Positions 8,266 through 17,784 of a stretch of DNA of 64,000 nucleotides are shown one piece after another. The first letter of the stretch is position 1. Each line of letters begins with the position of its first letter. Position numbers and translations under genes: made by a program. The notes beneath the pieces are model-generated. The model ran no database searches, was not told the origin of the DNA, and worked only from the letters and a program-made list of their open reading frames with translations. The stretch covers positions 1,238,001 through 1,302,000 of the forward strand of contig NC_003062.2 of NCBI RefSeq assembly GCF_000092025.1, written 5' to 3'. Source of the DNA: Agrobacterium fabrum str. C58 (GTDB lineage Bacteria; Pseudomonadota; Alphaproteobacteria; Rhizobiales; Rhizobiaceae).

Positions 8266-8898
8266 ATGAAAAATCCAGTTGATACCGCCATGGCTCTGGT
8301 GCCGATGGTCGTTGAGCAGACCAATCGCGGCGAACGCTCCTACGACATATTTTCCCGTCTTCTCAAGGAACGCATCATTTTCCTCACCGGACCGGTGGAA
8401 GACCAGATGGCCTCGCTCGTCTGCGCGCAGCTGCTTTTCCTCGAGGCTGAAAACCCGAAGAAGGAAATCGCGCTTTACATCAATTCGCCGGGTGGCGTCG
8501 TGACCGCCGGCATGGCGATCTATGATACGATGCAGTTCATCCGCCCCGCGGTTTCGACGCTGTGCGTCGGTCAGGCCGCATCGATGGGTTCGCTGCTTCT
8601 GGCCGCCGGTGAAAAGGGCATGCGTTTCGCCACCCCGAACGCCCGCATCATGGTGCACCAGCCTTCCGGCGGTTTCCAGGGGCAGGCTTCGGATATCGAA
8701 CGTCACGCTCGTGACATCATCAAGATGAAGCGTCGCCTCAATGAAGTCTACGTGAAGCACACCGGCCGCACGCTCGAAGAGGTTGAAAAAACCCTTGATC
8801 GCGACCATTTCATGGATGCAGACGAGGCGAAGGACTGGGGCGTGATCGACAAGATCCTGACCTCGCGCCAGGAAATGGAAGGCGCCGTCGCGAATTGA
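8266..8898 (+). CDS. clpP: ATP-dependent Clp protease proteolytic subunit
   Basis: ClpP forms the double heptameric chamber that degrades proteins unfolded by ClpX or ClpA. At 210 residues it is full length, with the catalytic triad visible: S106 in GQAASMGS, H131 in IMVHQPSGG and D180 in DRDHFM. The N-terminal [17 protein letters not shown] is the usual propeptide-like start followed by the [19 protein letters not shown] axial-loop region. AAAGGACGGAC gives the ribosome binding site. It is followed 291 bases later by clpX on the same strand, the common partner order. Confidence 0.97.
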
Positions 8899-9189
8899 GG
8901 CGCGCCGCTCTCTGACGTTTGTTTGACTCCGCAAAAGTAATTTCGGGGCTTTCAACCGCAACAGAAAGCGATATTAGTATATATAAAGGCTATGTTGAGT
9001 TTTTATGACGTAGCCTTGTTTGATGGGGAATTCGTTGCAGCCGGTGGTCAGCTCATGTATCTGATACCGGTTAGTACCCCGGGAAACGAGGCGGATACGG
9101 CGATGCACCCCAAGGCGAGCCGTATCGGCGGGCGGTAAGTTGACCGCGATCCGTTTGGCGGACCTGCGGCGTGCTGGAAGGAAAGTGAT
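8899..9189 (+). promoter_or_regulatory. clpP-clpX spacer: structured clpX leader
   Basis: No ORF is supportable here. A TATATAAA sequence (8980-8987) could be a -10 element, though its -35 is weak. Just downstream are two stems: AAGGCTATG (8986-8994) with CGTAGCCTT (9009-9017), and GATACGGC (9094-9101) with GCCGTATC (9119-9126), the second perfect over 8 bp. Together they suggest a separately transcribed clpX mRNA with a folded 5' leader. Confidence 0.4.
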
Positions 9190-10467
9190 ATGAGCAAAGT
9201 CAGCGGCAGCAACGGCGGCGACTCTAAGAATACACTCTATTGTTCATTCTGCGGCAAGAGCCAGCACGAAGTCCGGAAACTCATTGCCGGACCGACGGTA
9301 TTCATCTGCGATGAATGCGTCGAATTGTGCATGGACATCATCCGCGAGGAGAACAAGACGTCGATGGTGAAGTCGCGCGAGGGTGTTCCCACCCCGCAGG
9401 ACATCATCAAGATCCTCGACGAATATGTCATCGGTCAGAAGCAGGCGAAGAAAATCCTGTCGGTGGCCGTTCACAACCATTACAAGCGCCTCGCGCACGC
9501 CTCCAAGAACGGCGATGTCGAGCTTGCGAAGTCGAACATCATGCTCGTCGGTCCGACGGGTTGCGGCAAGACTTATCTTGCCCAGACGCTCGCCCGCATC
9601 ATCGACGTTCCCTTCACCATGGCGGACGCAACGACGCTGACCGAAGCCGGTTATGTCGGCGAGGACGTGGAAAACATCATCCTGAAGCTGCTGCAGGCTG
9701 CGGATTACAATGTCGAACGCGCCCAGCGCGGTATCGTCTATATCGACGAAGTCGACAAGATTTCCCGCAAGTCGGACAACCCGTCCATCACGCGCGACGT
9801 GTCGGGCGAGGGCGTTCAGCAGGCGCTTCTGAAGATCATGGAAGGCACGGTCGCTTCCGTTCCGCCGCAGGGTGGCCGTAAGCATCCGCAGCAGGAATTC
9901 CTGCAGGTGGATACGACCAACATCCTGTTCATCTGCGGCGGCGCTTTTGCCGGCCTCGACAAGATCATCTCGGCCCGTGGTGAAAAGACCTCGATCGGCT
10001 TCGGTGCGACCGTCAAGGCGGAAGACGATCGTCGTGTGGGCGAGGTGCTGCGTGAACTGGAGCCGGAAGATCTGGTGAAGTTCGGTCTTATTCCGGAATT
10101 CATCGGCCGTCTGCCCGTTCTCGCGACGCTGGAAGACCTTGATGAAGATGCGCTGATCCAGATTCTGTCTGAGCCGAAGAATGCGCTGGTCAAGCAGTAT
10201 CAGCGCCTGTTCGAGATGGAAGATGTGGAGCTGACATTCCACGAGGACGCGCTGCGCGAGATTGCCCGCCGGGCGATCACCCGCAAGACGGGTGCCCGCG
10301 GTCTGCGCTCGATCATGGAAAAGATCCTTCTGGATACCATGTTCGAACTGCCGACGCTGGAAGGCGTACGCGAAGTGGTGATCTCCAACGATGTCGTCAG
10401 CGGCGTCGCTCGTCCGCTCTACATCTATGCGGACCGCCAGGAAGAAAAGGCCAACGTTTCGGCCTGA
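9190..10467 (+). CDS. clpX: ATP-dependent Clp protease ATP-binding subunit ClpX
   Basis: ClpX is the hexameric AAA+ unfoldase that selects substrates and feeds ClpP; in alphaproteobacteria it also drives cell-cycle proteolysis. The 425-residue product has the N-terminal zinc-binding domain (CSFCGKS and [10 protein letters not shown]), Walker [13 protein letters not shown], Walker [11 protein letters not shown], the GYVGEDVE pore-region loop, an RKHPQQEF stretch and the ClpP-docking tripeptide region near SIGFGA. Length and domain order are standard. GGAAGGAAAGTGAT precedes the ATG. A strong terminator follows 30 bases after the stop. Confidence 0.97.
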   Translation: MSKVSGSNGGDSKNTLYCSFCGKSQHEVRKLIAGPTVFICDECVELCMDIIREENKTSMVKSREGVPTPQDIIKILDEYVIGQKQAKKILSVAVHNHYKRLAHASKNGDVELAKSNIMLVGPTGCGKTYLAQTLARIIDVPFTMADATTLTEAGYVGEDVENIILKLLQAADYNVERAQRGIVYIDEVDKISRKSDNPSITRDVSGEGVQQALLKIMEGTVASVPPQGGRKHPQQEFLQVDTTNILFICGGAFAGLDKIISARGEKTSIGFGATVKAEDDRRVGEVLRELEPEDLVKFGLIPEFIGRLPVLATLEDLDEDALIQILSEPKNALVKQYQRLFEMEDVELTFHEDALREIARRAITRKTGARGLRSIMEKILLDTMFELPTLEGVREVVISNDVVSGVARPLYIYADRQEEKANVSA

Positions 10468-10497
10468 TCGGCTGATCCGCCGCGTTGACGAATTTCG

Positions 10498-10526
10498 AAG
10501 GCCCGCATCCGTGCGGGCCTTTTTTA
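10498..10526 (+). terminator. Intrinsic terminator of clpX
   Basis: AAGGCCCGCA (10498-10507) and TGCGGGCCTT (10512-10521) form a perfect 10-bp stem with a TCCG loop and a run of seven T from 10520. Confidence 0.93.
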
Positions 10527-10770
10527 TTATGTCCGGTTGCGAAACTTGCGCCTAACTTGGCGTTATCCGATTTTGCGTTTGGAGCGGATTGCGCTTTGCT
10601 GATAAAGTCTTACAACTGATTTGCAGCGCGATATGACGGAAATGTGAATTACCGTCGGCGACCCGGTTCCTGGCCTTCAAGGATAACCGGAAATGTCGGG
10701 AGTATAGCCGGCGCTGGGTTTTGTTGAATTTCACGGTTCTGCCGGTGCGCGGGACCGTCTCTTCCGGCGA
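10527..10770. other. Spacer before lon, no gene seen
   Basis: This is the start of a 354-base gap between the clpX terminator and the lon start. Frames on both strands look non-coding. No tRNA or strong hairpin was found. Confidence 0.4.
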
Positions 10771-10799
10771 CTTGAAATCGGTGTTTCGAAACTCCACTT
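10771..10799 (+). promoter_or_regulatory. Candidate heat-shock promoter of lon
   Basis: CTTGAA (10771-10776), 17 bases, CCACTT (10794-10799) resembles the RpoH promoter pattern. It lies about 80 bases before the lon ATG and lon is a known heat-shock gene family. The -10 match is partial. Confidence 0.35.
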
Positions 10800-10880
10800 T
10801 CAGTCTCGAGAAATGAATGTGCCGGATGCCCCCAAGATGTCCGGCAAAGTGTCCCGAAAGGGACCAGGAAAGGAAATGAT

Positions 10881-13298
10881 ATGACGAACATCACGTCTGC
10901 GGCATCTGGCGGTACCTATCCGGTACTTCCCCTGCGCGACATTGTCGTTTTCCCGCATATGATCGTTCCCCTGTTCGTCGGGCGGGAAAAATCCATTCGT
11001 GCGCTCGAGGAAGTCATGGGCTCGGACAAGCAGATCATGCTTGTCACCCAGATCAACGCCAGCGATGACGATCCGGCTCCCGAGGCCATCCACAAGGTTG
11101 GCACGGTCGCCAATGTGCTGCAGCTTCTGAAGCTTCCTGATGGCACCGTGAAGGTGCTGGTGGAAGGCAAGGGCCGCGCCCAGATCGACAGCTATACCGG
11201 CCGCGAGGATTTCTACGAAGCCTCCGCTACACCGCTGCAGGAACCCGCTGAAGATCCGGTCGAGATCGAGGCGCTGTCGCGTTCGGTCGTTTCGGAATTC
11301 GAGAGCTATGTGAAGCTCAACAAGAAGATTTCGCCCGAGGTTGTCGGCGCTGCCGGCCAGATCGACGATTATTCGAAGCTGGCCGATACGGTTGCTTCGC
11401 ACCTGTCGATCAAGATCACCGAAAAGCAGGAAATGCTTGAAACCGTCAGCGTGAAGCAGCGGCTTGAAAAGGCGCTCGGCTTCATGGAAGGCGAAATTTC
11501 CGTGCTTCAGGTCGAAAAGCGCATCCGCTCGCGCGTCAAGCGCCAGATGGAGAAGACCCAGCGCGAATATTATCTGAACGAGCAGATGAAGGCGATCCAG
11601 AAGGAACTCGGCGACGGCGAAGACGGCCGTGACGAGATGGCCGAACTGGAAGAGCGCATCGCCAAGACCAAGCTTTCCAAGGAGGCTAAGGAAAAGGCCG
11701 ACGCGGAAATGAAGAAGCTGCGCCAGATGAGCCCGATGTCTGCCGAAGCGACCGTCGTGCGCAACTATCTGGACTGGTTGCTTGGCCTGCCCTGGGGCAA
11801 GAAGTCGAAGATCAAGACCGATCTCAATGCCGCCGAGACGATCCTCGATCAGGATCACTTCGGTCTGGACAAGGTCAAGGAACGAATCGTCGAGTATCTG
11901 GCGGTCCAGGCGCGCGCGACCAAGATTCGCGGACCTATCCTGTGCCTCGTTGGTCCTCCCGGCGTCGGCAAGACCTCGCTCGCCAAGTCGATCGCCAAGG
12001 CGACCGGCCGCGAATATGTGCGTATGGCGCTCGGTGGCGTGCGTGACGAAGCGGAAATCCGTGGTCACCGTCGCACCTATATCGGCTCCATGCCGGGCAA
12101 GATTGTCCAGTCGATGAAGAAGGCCAAGAAGGCGAACCCGCTCTTCCTGCTCGATGAAATCGACAAGATGGGCATGGATTTCCGTGGCGACCCGTCATCT
12201 GCGCTTCTGGAGGTTCTCGATCCGGAACAGAACTCCACCTTCATGGACCACTACCTTGAAGTGGAGTACGACCTGTCCGACGTGATGTTCGTGACCACGG
12301 CCAACACGCTGAACATTCCGGGTCCCCTGATGGACCGTATGGAAGTGATCCGCATCGCCGGCTACACCGAAGACGAAAAGCGCGAAATCGCCAAGCGTCA
12401 TCTGTTGCCAAAGGCGATCAAGGAACATGCCCTGCGTCCGGAAGAGTTCTCGGTCAGCGACGATGCCCTGATGGCCATCAGCCAGCAGTACACCCGTGAA
12501 GCCGGTGTTCGTAATTTTGAACGCGAACTGATGAAGCTTGCCCGCAAGGCGGTGACCGAGATCATCAAGGGTAAATCCACGTCGGTTGCGGTCACCGCTG
12601 CAAACATCGAGGATTATCTGGGCATTCCGCGGTTCCGCCACGGCGAGGCCGAACGCGAGGATCAGGTTGGTGTCGTCACCGGTCTGGCGTGGACGGAAGT
12701 CGGCGGTGAGCTGCTCACCATCGAAGGCGTGATGATGCCGGGCAAGGGCCGCATGACGGTCACCGGCAACCTCAAGGAAGTGATGAAGGAATCCATTTCC
12801 GCGGCGGCATCCTATGTCCGTTCGCGCGCCGTGGACTTCGGCATCGAGCCGCCGCGCTTCGACAAGAGCGACATCCACGTTCACGTTCCCGAAGGCGCAA
12901 CCCCGAAGGACGGACCGTCCGCCGGTGTTGCCATGGCAACCGCCATCGTCTCCATCATGACCGGTATTCCGGTCTCGAAGGATGTGGCGATGACAGGCGA
13001 GATCACACTGCGTGGTCGCGTGCTGCCGATCGGCGGCCTGAAGGAAAAGCTGCTTGCGGCCCTGCGCGGCGGCATCAAGAAGGTGCTGATTCCGGAAGAA
13101 AACGCCAAGGATCTGGCGGAGATTCCGGACAATGTGAAGAACGAGATGGAAATCATCCCGGTTTCGCGCATGGGCGAGGTTATCAAGCACGCTCTCATTC
13201 GCCAGCCGGAACCCATCGAGTGGGATGGCAGCATTGAGACGCCTGTTATAGCAACGGTCGAAGGTGTCGACGACGGCAACCAGACGATCGCGCATTGA
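10881..13298 (+). CDS. lon: ATP-dependent protease La (Lon)
   Basis: Lon degrades misfolded and short-lived regulatory proteins in the cytoplasm. The 805-residue chain has the N-terminal substrate domain ([21 protein letters not shown]), the coiled linker around residues 200-260, Walker [14 protein letters not shown], Walker [11 protein letters not shown], and the C-terminal protease domain with catalytic S680 ([11 protein letters not shown]) and the lysine near 723 in GGLKEKLL. Length is standard. The ATG follows AGGAAAGGAAATGAT. It is monocistronic, with its own terminator at 13432, and leads to hupB as in many Proteobacteria. Confidence 0.97.
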   Translation: MTNITSAASGGTYPVLPLRDIVVFPHMIVPLFVGREKSIRALEEVMGSDKQIMLVTQINASDDDPAPEAIHKVGTVANVLQLLKLPDGTVKVLVEGKGRAQIDSYTGREDFYEASATPLQEPAEDPVEIEALSRSVVSEFESYVKLNKKISPEVVGAAGQIDDYSKLADTVASHLSIKITEKQEMLETVSVKQRLEKALGFMEGEISVLQVEKRIRSRVKRQMEKTQREYYLNEQMKAIQKELGDGEDGRDEMAELEERIAKTKLSKEAKEKADAEMKKLRQMSPMSAEATVVRNYLDWLLGLPWGKKSKIKTDLNAAETILDQDHFGLDKVKERIVEYLAVQARATKIRGPILCLVGPPGVGKTSLAKSIAKATGREYVRMALGGVRDEAEIRGHRRTYIGSMPGKIVQSMKKAKKANPLFLLDEIDKMGMDFRGDPSSALLEVLDPEQNSTFMDHYLEVEYDLSDVMFVTTANTLNIPGPLMDRMEVIRIAGYTEDEKREIAKRHLLPKAIKEHALRPEEFSVSDDALMAISQQYTREAGVRNFERELMKLARKAVTEIIKGKSTSVAVTAANIEDYLGIPRFRHGEAEREDQVGVVTGLAWTEVGGELLTIEGVMMPGKGRMTVTGNLKEVMKESISAAASYVRSRAVDFGIEPPRFDKSDIHVHVPEGATPKDGPSAGVAMATAIVSIMTGIPVSKDVAMTGEITLRGRVLPIGGLKEKLLAALRGGIKKVLIPEENAKDLAEIPDNVKNEMEIIPVSRMGEVIKHALIRQPEPIEWDGSIETPVIATVEGVDDGNQTIAH

Positions 13299-13431
13299 TG
13301 GTGCGCATCGTCGCGGGGGCGAGAATCGCCTTTCGCGATGGGCAGTGCATAGAATCAATGCGTTAGGTGTCAGAGCGCGTGCGCGGCGCTCAGCTCCGCG
13401 CAACTGATGCCAAATTGGCACGAATATGTGG

Positions 13432-13459
13432 AAGGCCGGCAGAAATGTCGGCCTTTTTT
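13432..13459 (+). terminator. Intrinsic terminator of lon
   Basis: AAGGCCGGCA (13432-13441) pairs with TGTCGGCCTT (13446-13455, one G-T pair) around a GAAA tetraloop, followed by six T. It lies 133 bases after the lon stop. Confidence 0.88.
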
Positions 13460-13511
13460 GTGAAAAAAATCTCAGACCCCTTGTTTTTCAGGCGATTCCA
13501 GCGCTTTTGAG

Positions 13512-13539
13512 TTGCTGTGCGCGGATGCAAATGTATTCT
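13512..13539 (+). promoter_or_regulatory. hupB: Candidate hupB promoter
   Basis: TTGCTG (13512-13517) and TATTCT (13534-13539) with 16 bases between, about 50 bases before the hupB start and downstream of the lon terminator, so hupB must start its own transcript in this gap. Confidence 0.35.
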
Positions 13540-13587
13540 GCGCCGGCTTAATTTTAGTCGTTTCAAACCATTGAAAGGGGTGGAAAC

Positions 13588-13863
13588 ATGAACAAGAACG
13601 AGCTCGTCTCTGCTGTTGCCGAAAAGGCTGGTCTCACGAAGGCAGATGCTGCTTCCGCTGTTGATGCCGTATTCGAAACCGTACAGGGCGAACTGAAGAA
13701 CGGTGGCGACATCCGTCTCGCCGGCTTCGGCAGCTTCTCCGTAAGCCGTCGTGAAGCCTCCAAGGGCCGTAACCCTTCCACGGGTGCTGAAGTCGATATC
13801 CCGGCTCGCAACGTGCCGAAGTTCTCCGCAGGCAAGGGCCTGAAGGACGCCGTCAACTCGTAA
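13588..13863 (+). CDS. hupB: DNA-binding protein HU
   Basis: HU is a small dimeric histone-like protein that bends and compacts DNA. The 91-residue product starts MNKNELVSAVAEKAGLTKADA, has the GFGSFSVSRREA strand and the RNPSTGAEVDIPARNVPKFSAGKGLKD arm with the intercalating proline in NPSTG. Length and all signature residues are normal. A GAAAGGGGTGG sequence precedes the ATG. The codon use (few rare codons) suggests high expression. The lon-hupB order is common. Confidence 0.96.
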   Translation: MNKNELVSAVAEKAGLTKADAASAVDAVFETVQGELKNGGDIRLAGFGSFSVSRREASKGRNPSTGAEVDIPARNVPKFSAGKGLKDAVNS

Positions 13864-14093
13864 GGTTTCCGGAAAGTTGCGATGTCCGGCGGCGGGCATG
13901 CGGCTTTTTCAGGCTCACGAGGAAACATGTTTTGACGCGCTCATGCCATTATCAGGTGTGAGGTGGCCTTCGAAAGCTCTTTCGGGCGGCCCGGTTTCAC
14001 CCCTTATGGTGTGGATTGAAAGTCTCGAGGCGCCTGTGTAGCTTCCATTCGGACACACGGCGTTTCGAAAAGCGGAATGTGCGCATAAACACG

Positions 14094-14122
14094 AAAGCCC
14101 GGCCTCCATGGCCGGGCTTTTT
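14094..14122 (+). terminator. Intrinsic terminator downstream of hupB
   Basis: AAAGCCCGGCC (14094-14104) and GGCCGGGCTTT (14110-14120) form a perfect 11-bp stem with a 5-base loop, followed by T. It is 230 bases after the hupB stop, so the transcript either has a long 3' UTR or an unseen small RNA lies between; I see no ORF there. Confidence 0.88.
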
Positions 14123-14138
14123 GATTCTCCGCCATAAA

Positions 14139-14167
14139 ATGTCATGCCACTGTCACGTCTTTGACGC
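14139..14167 (+). promoter_or_regulatory. PHO box (PhoB binding site)
   Basis: ATGTCAT (14139-14145) and CTGTCAC (14150-14156) repeat at exactly 11-bp spacing, followed by a weaker third unit TTGACGC at 14161-14167. This matches the rhizobial PHO box pattern CTGTCAT-N4-CTGTCAT. It sits 40 bases before the phytase-like gene, at promoter distance, so phosphate-starvation induction is expected. Confidence 0.75.
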
Positions 14168-14206
14168 AGAAGCCATGGGGTGTTTCTGGATCCAAGGGGG
14201 ATTAAA

Positions 14207-16405
14207 ATGGCGTTCCGATTTTCTCATGTGGCTTTGACCGCGGCATTGCTCACATCCGCTGCCTTTCCGGCCGCTGCCGAACCGGTTTTCAACCGCATCG
14301 CGTCTTTCCCGGTAGCGAAGAACCTGCCCGCGGACCAGGACGCCAAGTCCGTCACCTCGGCTGAAATCGTCACCGCCAGTGAAGATGGCAAGACGCTGAT
14401 CTATTCGGACAGCCCGCTTGGCGGCATCGGTTTCATCGACATCACCGACGCAAAAGCCCCGAAGGCCGGCGGCGCATTGCTGCTGCAGGGCGAGCCGACC
14501 TCGGTTGCCGTTGCCGGTGCGAAGGTTCTGGCCGGCGTCAACACGTCGGAAAACCGTGCCAAGCCCTCGGGTAAGCTGGTAACGGTCGATATCGCCACCA
14601 AGAAGATCGAAGCGAGCTGTGATCTCGGCGGCCAGCCCGATTCCGTTGCCGTTTCTCCAGACAAGACCTTTGTCGCCATCGCGATCGAAAACGAGCGCGA
14701 TGAAGAAGTGAATGAAGGCGCACTGCCGCAGATGCCGGCCGGTTATCTGGTAACGGTTGGCCTGAAAGACGGCGCGGCCGATTGCGCGACGCTGAAGAAG
14801 ATCGACGTCACCGGTCTTTCTGAAATTTCCCCTGAGGATCCAGAGCCGGAATTCGTCTCGATCAACGCCAATGGCGAGATCGCGCTCACGATGCAGGAGA
14901 ACAACCATATCGTCATTATCGACGGCAAGACCGGCACGGTGAAGACGCATTTCTCCGCCGGCACCGTCAATCTGGAAGGCATCGACACCAAGACCGATGG
15001 CCAGCTGAAGTTCACCGACAAGCAGGAAGGCCGCAAGCGCGAGCCGGATGCCGTGAAGTGGCTGGACAATGACCGTATCGTCATCGCCAATGAGGGCGAC
15101 TGGCAGGGCGGATCGCGTGGCTTCACCATTTTCGACAAGACCGGTAAGCTTCTTTATGAAGCCGGTGCTTCGCTCGAGCATGCGGTTGCGGCCATCGGCC
15201 ACTATCCGGAAAAGCGCTCCAAGGCCAAGGGCATCGAGCCGGAAGGTCTGGAGGCGGCAACCTTCGATGGCCAGAAGTACTTCTTCGTTCTTGCCGAGCG
15301 CGCCTCGGTCGTTGCCGTTTACAAGGATACCGGCGCAGAACCGCAGCTGACGCAGCTTCTGCCTTCGGGAATTTCGCCGGAAGGTGCTGTTGCCATTCCC
15401 TCGCGCAACCTTCTCGTCACGGCTAACGAGGCCGATCTGGCCGAGGGTGGCGGTGCTCGTTCGCACGTCATGCTCTATGAACGTGCGGAAGGCCAAGCGG
15501 CCTATCCGCAGCTCGTCTCCGCCACCGTCGATGGTGCGCCGATCGGCTGGGGTGCTCTTTCGGGTCTGGTTAGCGATGCCGAAAAGCCAGGCATTCTCTA
15601 CGCCGTGTCCGACTCGGTCTATGGCAACCAGCCGTCGATCTATACCATCGACGCCACGAAGAAGCCCGCCGCCATCACCAGCGTTCTGCGTGTGAAGCGT
15701 GACGGCATCGCGGCCCAGAAACTCGATATCGAAGGCATTACCCTCGATGGCAAGGGCGGCTTCTGGCTGGCCTCTGAGGGCGACAGCGCCAAGCTCGTCC
15801 CGCACGCGCTCTACAACGTCAACGCCAAGGGTGAAATCAAGGCTGAGATCGCGCTGCCTAAGGAACTGCTTGCCGGTGATACCCGCTTCGGTTTCGAAGG
15901 CGTGACCATGGTCGGCAAGGGCGATGACGCCACGCTGTGGATGGCCGTGCAGCGCGAATGGGGCACGGATGAGAAGGGCTTCGTCAAGCTCGTCTCCTAT
16001 AACCCGAAGTCCAAGGAGTGGGGCGCCGTGCGTTACCCGCTCGACAAGACCGAGGCCGGCTGGGTCGGCCTTTCTGAAATCACCGCGCAGGGCGATAATG
16101 TCTATATCGTCGAACGCGACAACCAGATCGGCGACAAGGCCAAGATCAAGAAGCTCTACCGCGTCGCGATCGCCGACCTGAAGCCGGGCAAGATCGGTGG
16201 CGAGCTGCCGCTGGTGGCCAAGCAGGAAGCGCATGATTTCCTGCCCGATCTCAAGGCGCAGACCAACGGTTACGTCGTCGACAAGCTTGAAGGCTTCACC
16301 TTCGACAAGGCGGGAACAGCGTATGCCGTGACCGACAATGACGGTGTGGACGATTCTTCTGGCGAGACGCTGTTCTTCACCGTCAATCTGAAAGCCATCA
16401 ACTGA
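14207..16405 (+). CDS. Exported phytase/esterase-like beta-propeller protein
   Basis: A 732-residue exported protein. The signal peptide is MAFRFSHVALTAALLTSAAF with a PAAAEP cleavage region. The N-terminal half resembles a repeat-type propeller (LIYSDSPLGGIGFIDITDAKAP, GKLVTVDIATKKIEASCDLGGQPDSVAVSPD), and the C-terminal half matches the esterase-like activity of phytase family (GAEPQLTQLLPSGISPEGAV, LDIEGITLDGKGGFWLASEGD, GFEGVTMVGKGDDATLWMAVQ, DKLEGFTF). It probably acts in the periplasm on organic phosphate, an inference strengthened by the PHO box upstream. An in-frame ATG exists at 14180, but AAGGGGGATT just before 14207 and the signal peptide decide the start. Confidence 0.85.
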   Translation: MAFRFSHVALTAALLTSAAFPAAAEPVFNRIASFPVAKNLPADQDAKSVTSAEIVTASEDGKTLIYSDSPLGGIGFIDITDAKAPKAGGALLLQGEPTSVAVAGAKVLAGVNTSENRAKPSGKLVTVDIATKKIEASCDLGGQPDSVAVSPDKTFVAIAIENERDEEVNEGALPQMPAGYLVTVGLKDGAADCATLKKIDVTGLSEISPEDPEPEFVSINANGEIALTMQENNHIVIIDGKTGTVKTHFSAGTVNLEGIDTKTDGQLKFTDKQEGRKREPDAVKWLDNDRIVIANEGDWQGGSRGFTIFDKTGKLLYEAGASLEHAVAAIGHYPEKRSKAKGIEPEGLEAATFDGQKYFFVLAERASVVAVYKDTGAEPQLTQLLPSGISPEGAVAIPSRNLLVTANEADLAEGGGARSHVMLYERAEGQAAYPQLVSATVDGAPIGWGALSGLVSDAEKPGILYAVSDSVYGNQPSIYTIDATKKPAAITSVLRVKRDGIAAQKLDIEGITLDGKGGFWLASEGDSAKLVPHALYNVNAKGEIKAEIALPKELLAGDTRFGFEGVTMVGKGDDATLWMAVQREWGTDEKGFVKLVSYNPKSKEWGAVRYPLDKTEAGWVGLSEITAQGDNVYIVERDNQIGDKAKIKKLYRVAIADLKPGKIGGELPLVAKQEAHDFLPDLKAQTNGYVVDKLEGFTFDKAGTAYAVTDNDGVDDSSGETLFFTVNLKAIN

Positions 16406-16431
16406 TCGTGCCGAGTGGCGTTACAAATGAG

Positions 16432-16458
16432 AAAAGCCGGGCATAGCCCGGCTTTTTT
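16432..16458 (+). terminator. Intrinsic terminator, probably bidirectional
   Basis: AAAAGCCGGGC (16432-16442) and GCCCGGCTTTT (16446-16456) form a perfect 11-bp stem with a 3-base loop and T-tract. The A-run on the left arm gives a T-run on the other strand, so it can also end the leftward small gene at 16611. Confidence 0.92.
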
Positions 16459-16610
16459 GTATCGCCAAGAGACCCATGGGCGGTATCGCCAATCTTGCAC
16501 GATGCGTGACGAGGCAAGCCGCAACATCGGCATTGCTCGTTAGGTATAGGATCTTTGAGGATTTCGTCCGGAGACTCGCCGGGAAAATGCCGCGGACCGA
16601 TCCTGATGGA

Positions 16611-16736
16611 TCAACGTCCCGGGGAACTGCGGCTTTTGGGAGTATCTTCTTTTTCCGAGTCCTGCTGAACCCAGCGGAAAAAAATATAAACAGGCAGCGC
16701 AATAAGCGCGAGAGTTACAAACGCGTCGATCGACAT
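16611..16736 (-). CDS. Small single-span membrane protein (41 aa)
   Basis: This short frame begins MSIDAFVTLALIALPVYIFF, a single hydrophobic helix, continues RWVQQDSEKED and ends with a basic-polar tail TPKSRSSPGR. The composition (Asp at the N-terminus, aromatic helix end, Arg-Trp boundary, charged cytoplasmic tail) is that of a genuine small membrane protein. GGATG lies 4-9 bases before the ATG; an in-frame ATG four codons upstream (16748) is the alternative. It converges on the phytase-like gene, sharing the terminator at 16432. Function unknown. Confidence 0.6.
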   Translation of the reverse strand: MSIDAFVTLALIALPVYIFFRWVQQDSEKEDTPKSRSSPGR

Positions 16737-16748
16737 GGTTTCATCCAT

Positions 16749-17068
16749 CAGTTCAGCCGTTCATCATGAAACGGTACGCAAATAATGCCCGAAATCTCTT
16801 TAAAAAGTCTGAATCTGCTTATTTTTCGGTATGTTACGGAGTGGAACACAGATTCGGCCCAGTTGTCGGAAACCGGAACAGGAGTCCCGATTTGGAATAG
16901 ATGAGGGTGGGAAAAAACGATTGCCGCCGTTCCGGAGTACGAAACCCGTCCTCTAGCGCAAAATCGGGGAGGGCTGTCTGATTCCCGTACGGGAAATTAA
17001 AGATGAAGTGCTTAGCGATGCGCAAAGCAATCGTCTTGGAGAACGTATATCAGGAGGTTTTAAGAAAA
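16749..17068. other. AT-rich spacer, no gene seen
   Basis: Between the small membrane protein gene and tRNA-Val. It is likely to carry the leftward promoter of the small gene. No ORF with protein-like composition, repeat or hairpin was found. Confidence 0.35.
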
Positions 17069-17144
17069 TGGTGGGCGATGAGAGACTCGAACTCCCGACA
17101 TCCTCGGTGTAAACGAGGCGCTCTACCAACTGAGCTAATCGCCC
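17069..17144 (-). tRNA. tRNA-Val (UAC)
   Basis: Read leftwards: acceptor GGGCGAT pairs with ATCGCCC, D-arm GCTCAGTTGGTAGAGC, anticodon stem CCTCG/CGAGG with loop TTTACAC giving anticodon UAC, and T-arm GGGAGTTCGAGTCTCTC. The discriminator A is followed by an encoded CCA. It decodes GUA and related valine codons. Confidence 0.96.
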
Positions 17145-17498
17145 TTCGCGTCTTGCGGATCATGTCCGCCGCGTCGGTGGCCGTGATGTATGCGGATCGG
17201 AAAAAAACCGCAAGAGCTTTTGTGAAGTTTTTTTGTTTTTTTTCCGGGCAACTTTTCCCGTCGCGAAAGGCGAGGGGCAAAAAGCCGGGAACTGCGGGCT
17301 TTTTGGCAAAACCCGGCCTCGGCGACGCCCTTACGGCTTTATAGAAAACCTGCGCTGGAGGCCTGCGGCTGTGGACAAGTTTTTTGTTTTCGTTGTGTAA
17401 AGCCCGGAAAACAGGGGCTTTGCAGCAATCGTGTTTAAAGGTCTTCCGGTTTTTCCCGATCAAAATGAAGAAGCTTATTCTTTTGTCGTGAAACCTGC
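17145..17498. other. tRNA-flanking spacer, no gene seen
   Basis: The region between the divergent tRNA-Val and tRNA-Asp genes. T-rich runs near 17220-17245 and paired GGGCTTT-type sequences are present but no convincing ORF or folded RNA could be supported. Confidence 0.35.
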
Positions 17499-17527
17499 TT
17501 GACACCCCCGCACGAACGCCGTAGTTA
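17499..17527 (+). promoter_or_regulatory. Strong promoter of the tRNA-Asp genes
   Basis: CTTGACA with TTGACA at 17499-17504, 17 bases, then TAGTTA at 17522-17527. This is the pattern used by stable-RNA promoters in rhizobia. The first tRNA-Asp begins 62 bases downstream. Confidence 0.65.
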
Positions 17528-17589
17528 GCCGCTCAACGAACAGCCGAGGCTGGTTCGTACGGCGGGACAAGCTCCTGTCGTCAGGATAA

Positions 17590-17666
17590 GCGGGTGTAGC
17601 TCAGTTGGTTAGAGTGCCGGCCTGTCACGCCGGAGGTCGCGGGTTCGAGCCCCGTCACTCGCGCCA
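17590..17666 (+). tRNA. tRNA-Asp (GUC), copy 1
   Basis: Acceptor GCGGGTG pairs with CACTCGC, the anticodon stem CCGGC/GCCGG holds CTGTCAC (anticodon GUC), the T-loop has GGTTCGAGCC, and discriminator G is followed by encoded CCA. Transcribed from the 17499-17527 promoter. Confidence 0.97.
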
Positions 17667-17707
17667 TCCTGTTCCTCGGAAAATACGCAGACGAATGTCT
17701 GTGGAGC

Positions 17708-17784
17708 GCGGGTGTAGCTCAGTCGGTTAGAGTGCCGGCCTGTCACGCCGGAGGTCGCGGGTTCGAGCCCCGTCACTCGCGCCA
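17708..17784 (+). tRNA. tRNA-Asp (GUC), copy 2
   Basis: Identical to the first copy except for one D-loop base (AGTCGG instead of AGTTGG). It lies 41 bases after copy 1, on the same strand, so the two probably share one precursor transcript. Confidence 0.97.

Noticed and set aside
7873-8961. Long open frame on the reverse strand across clpP
   Set aside because: It is the antisense shadow of clpP, whose catalytic triad and codon use prove the plus strand; similar shadows lie opposite clpX, lon, nuoF, nuoG and dnaE.
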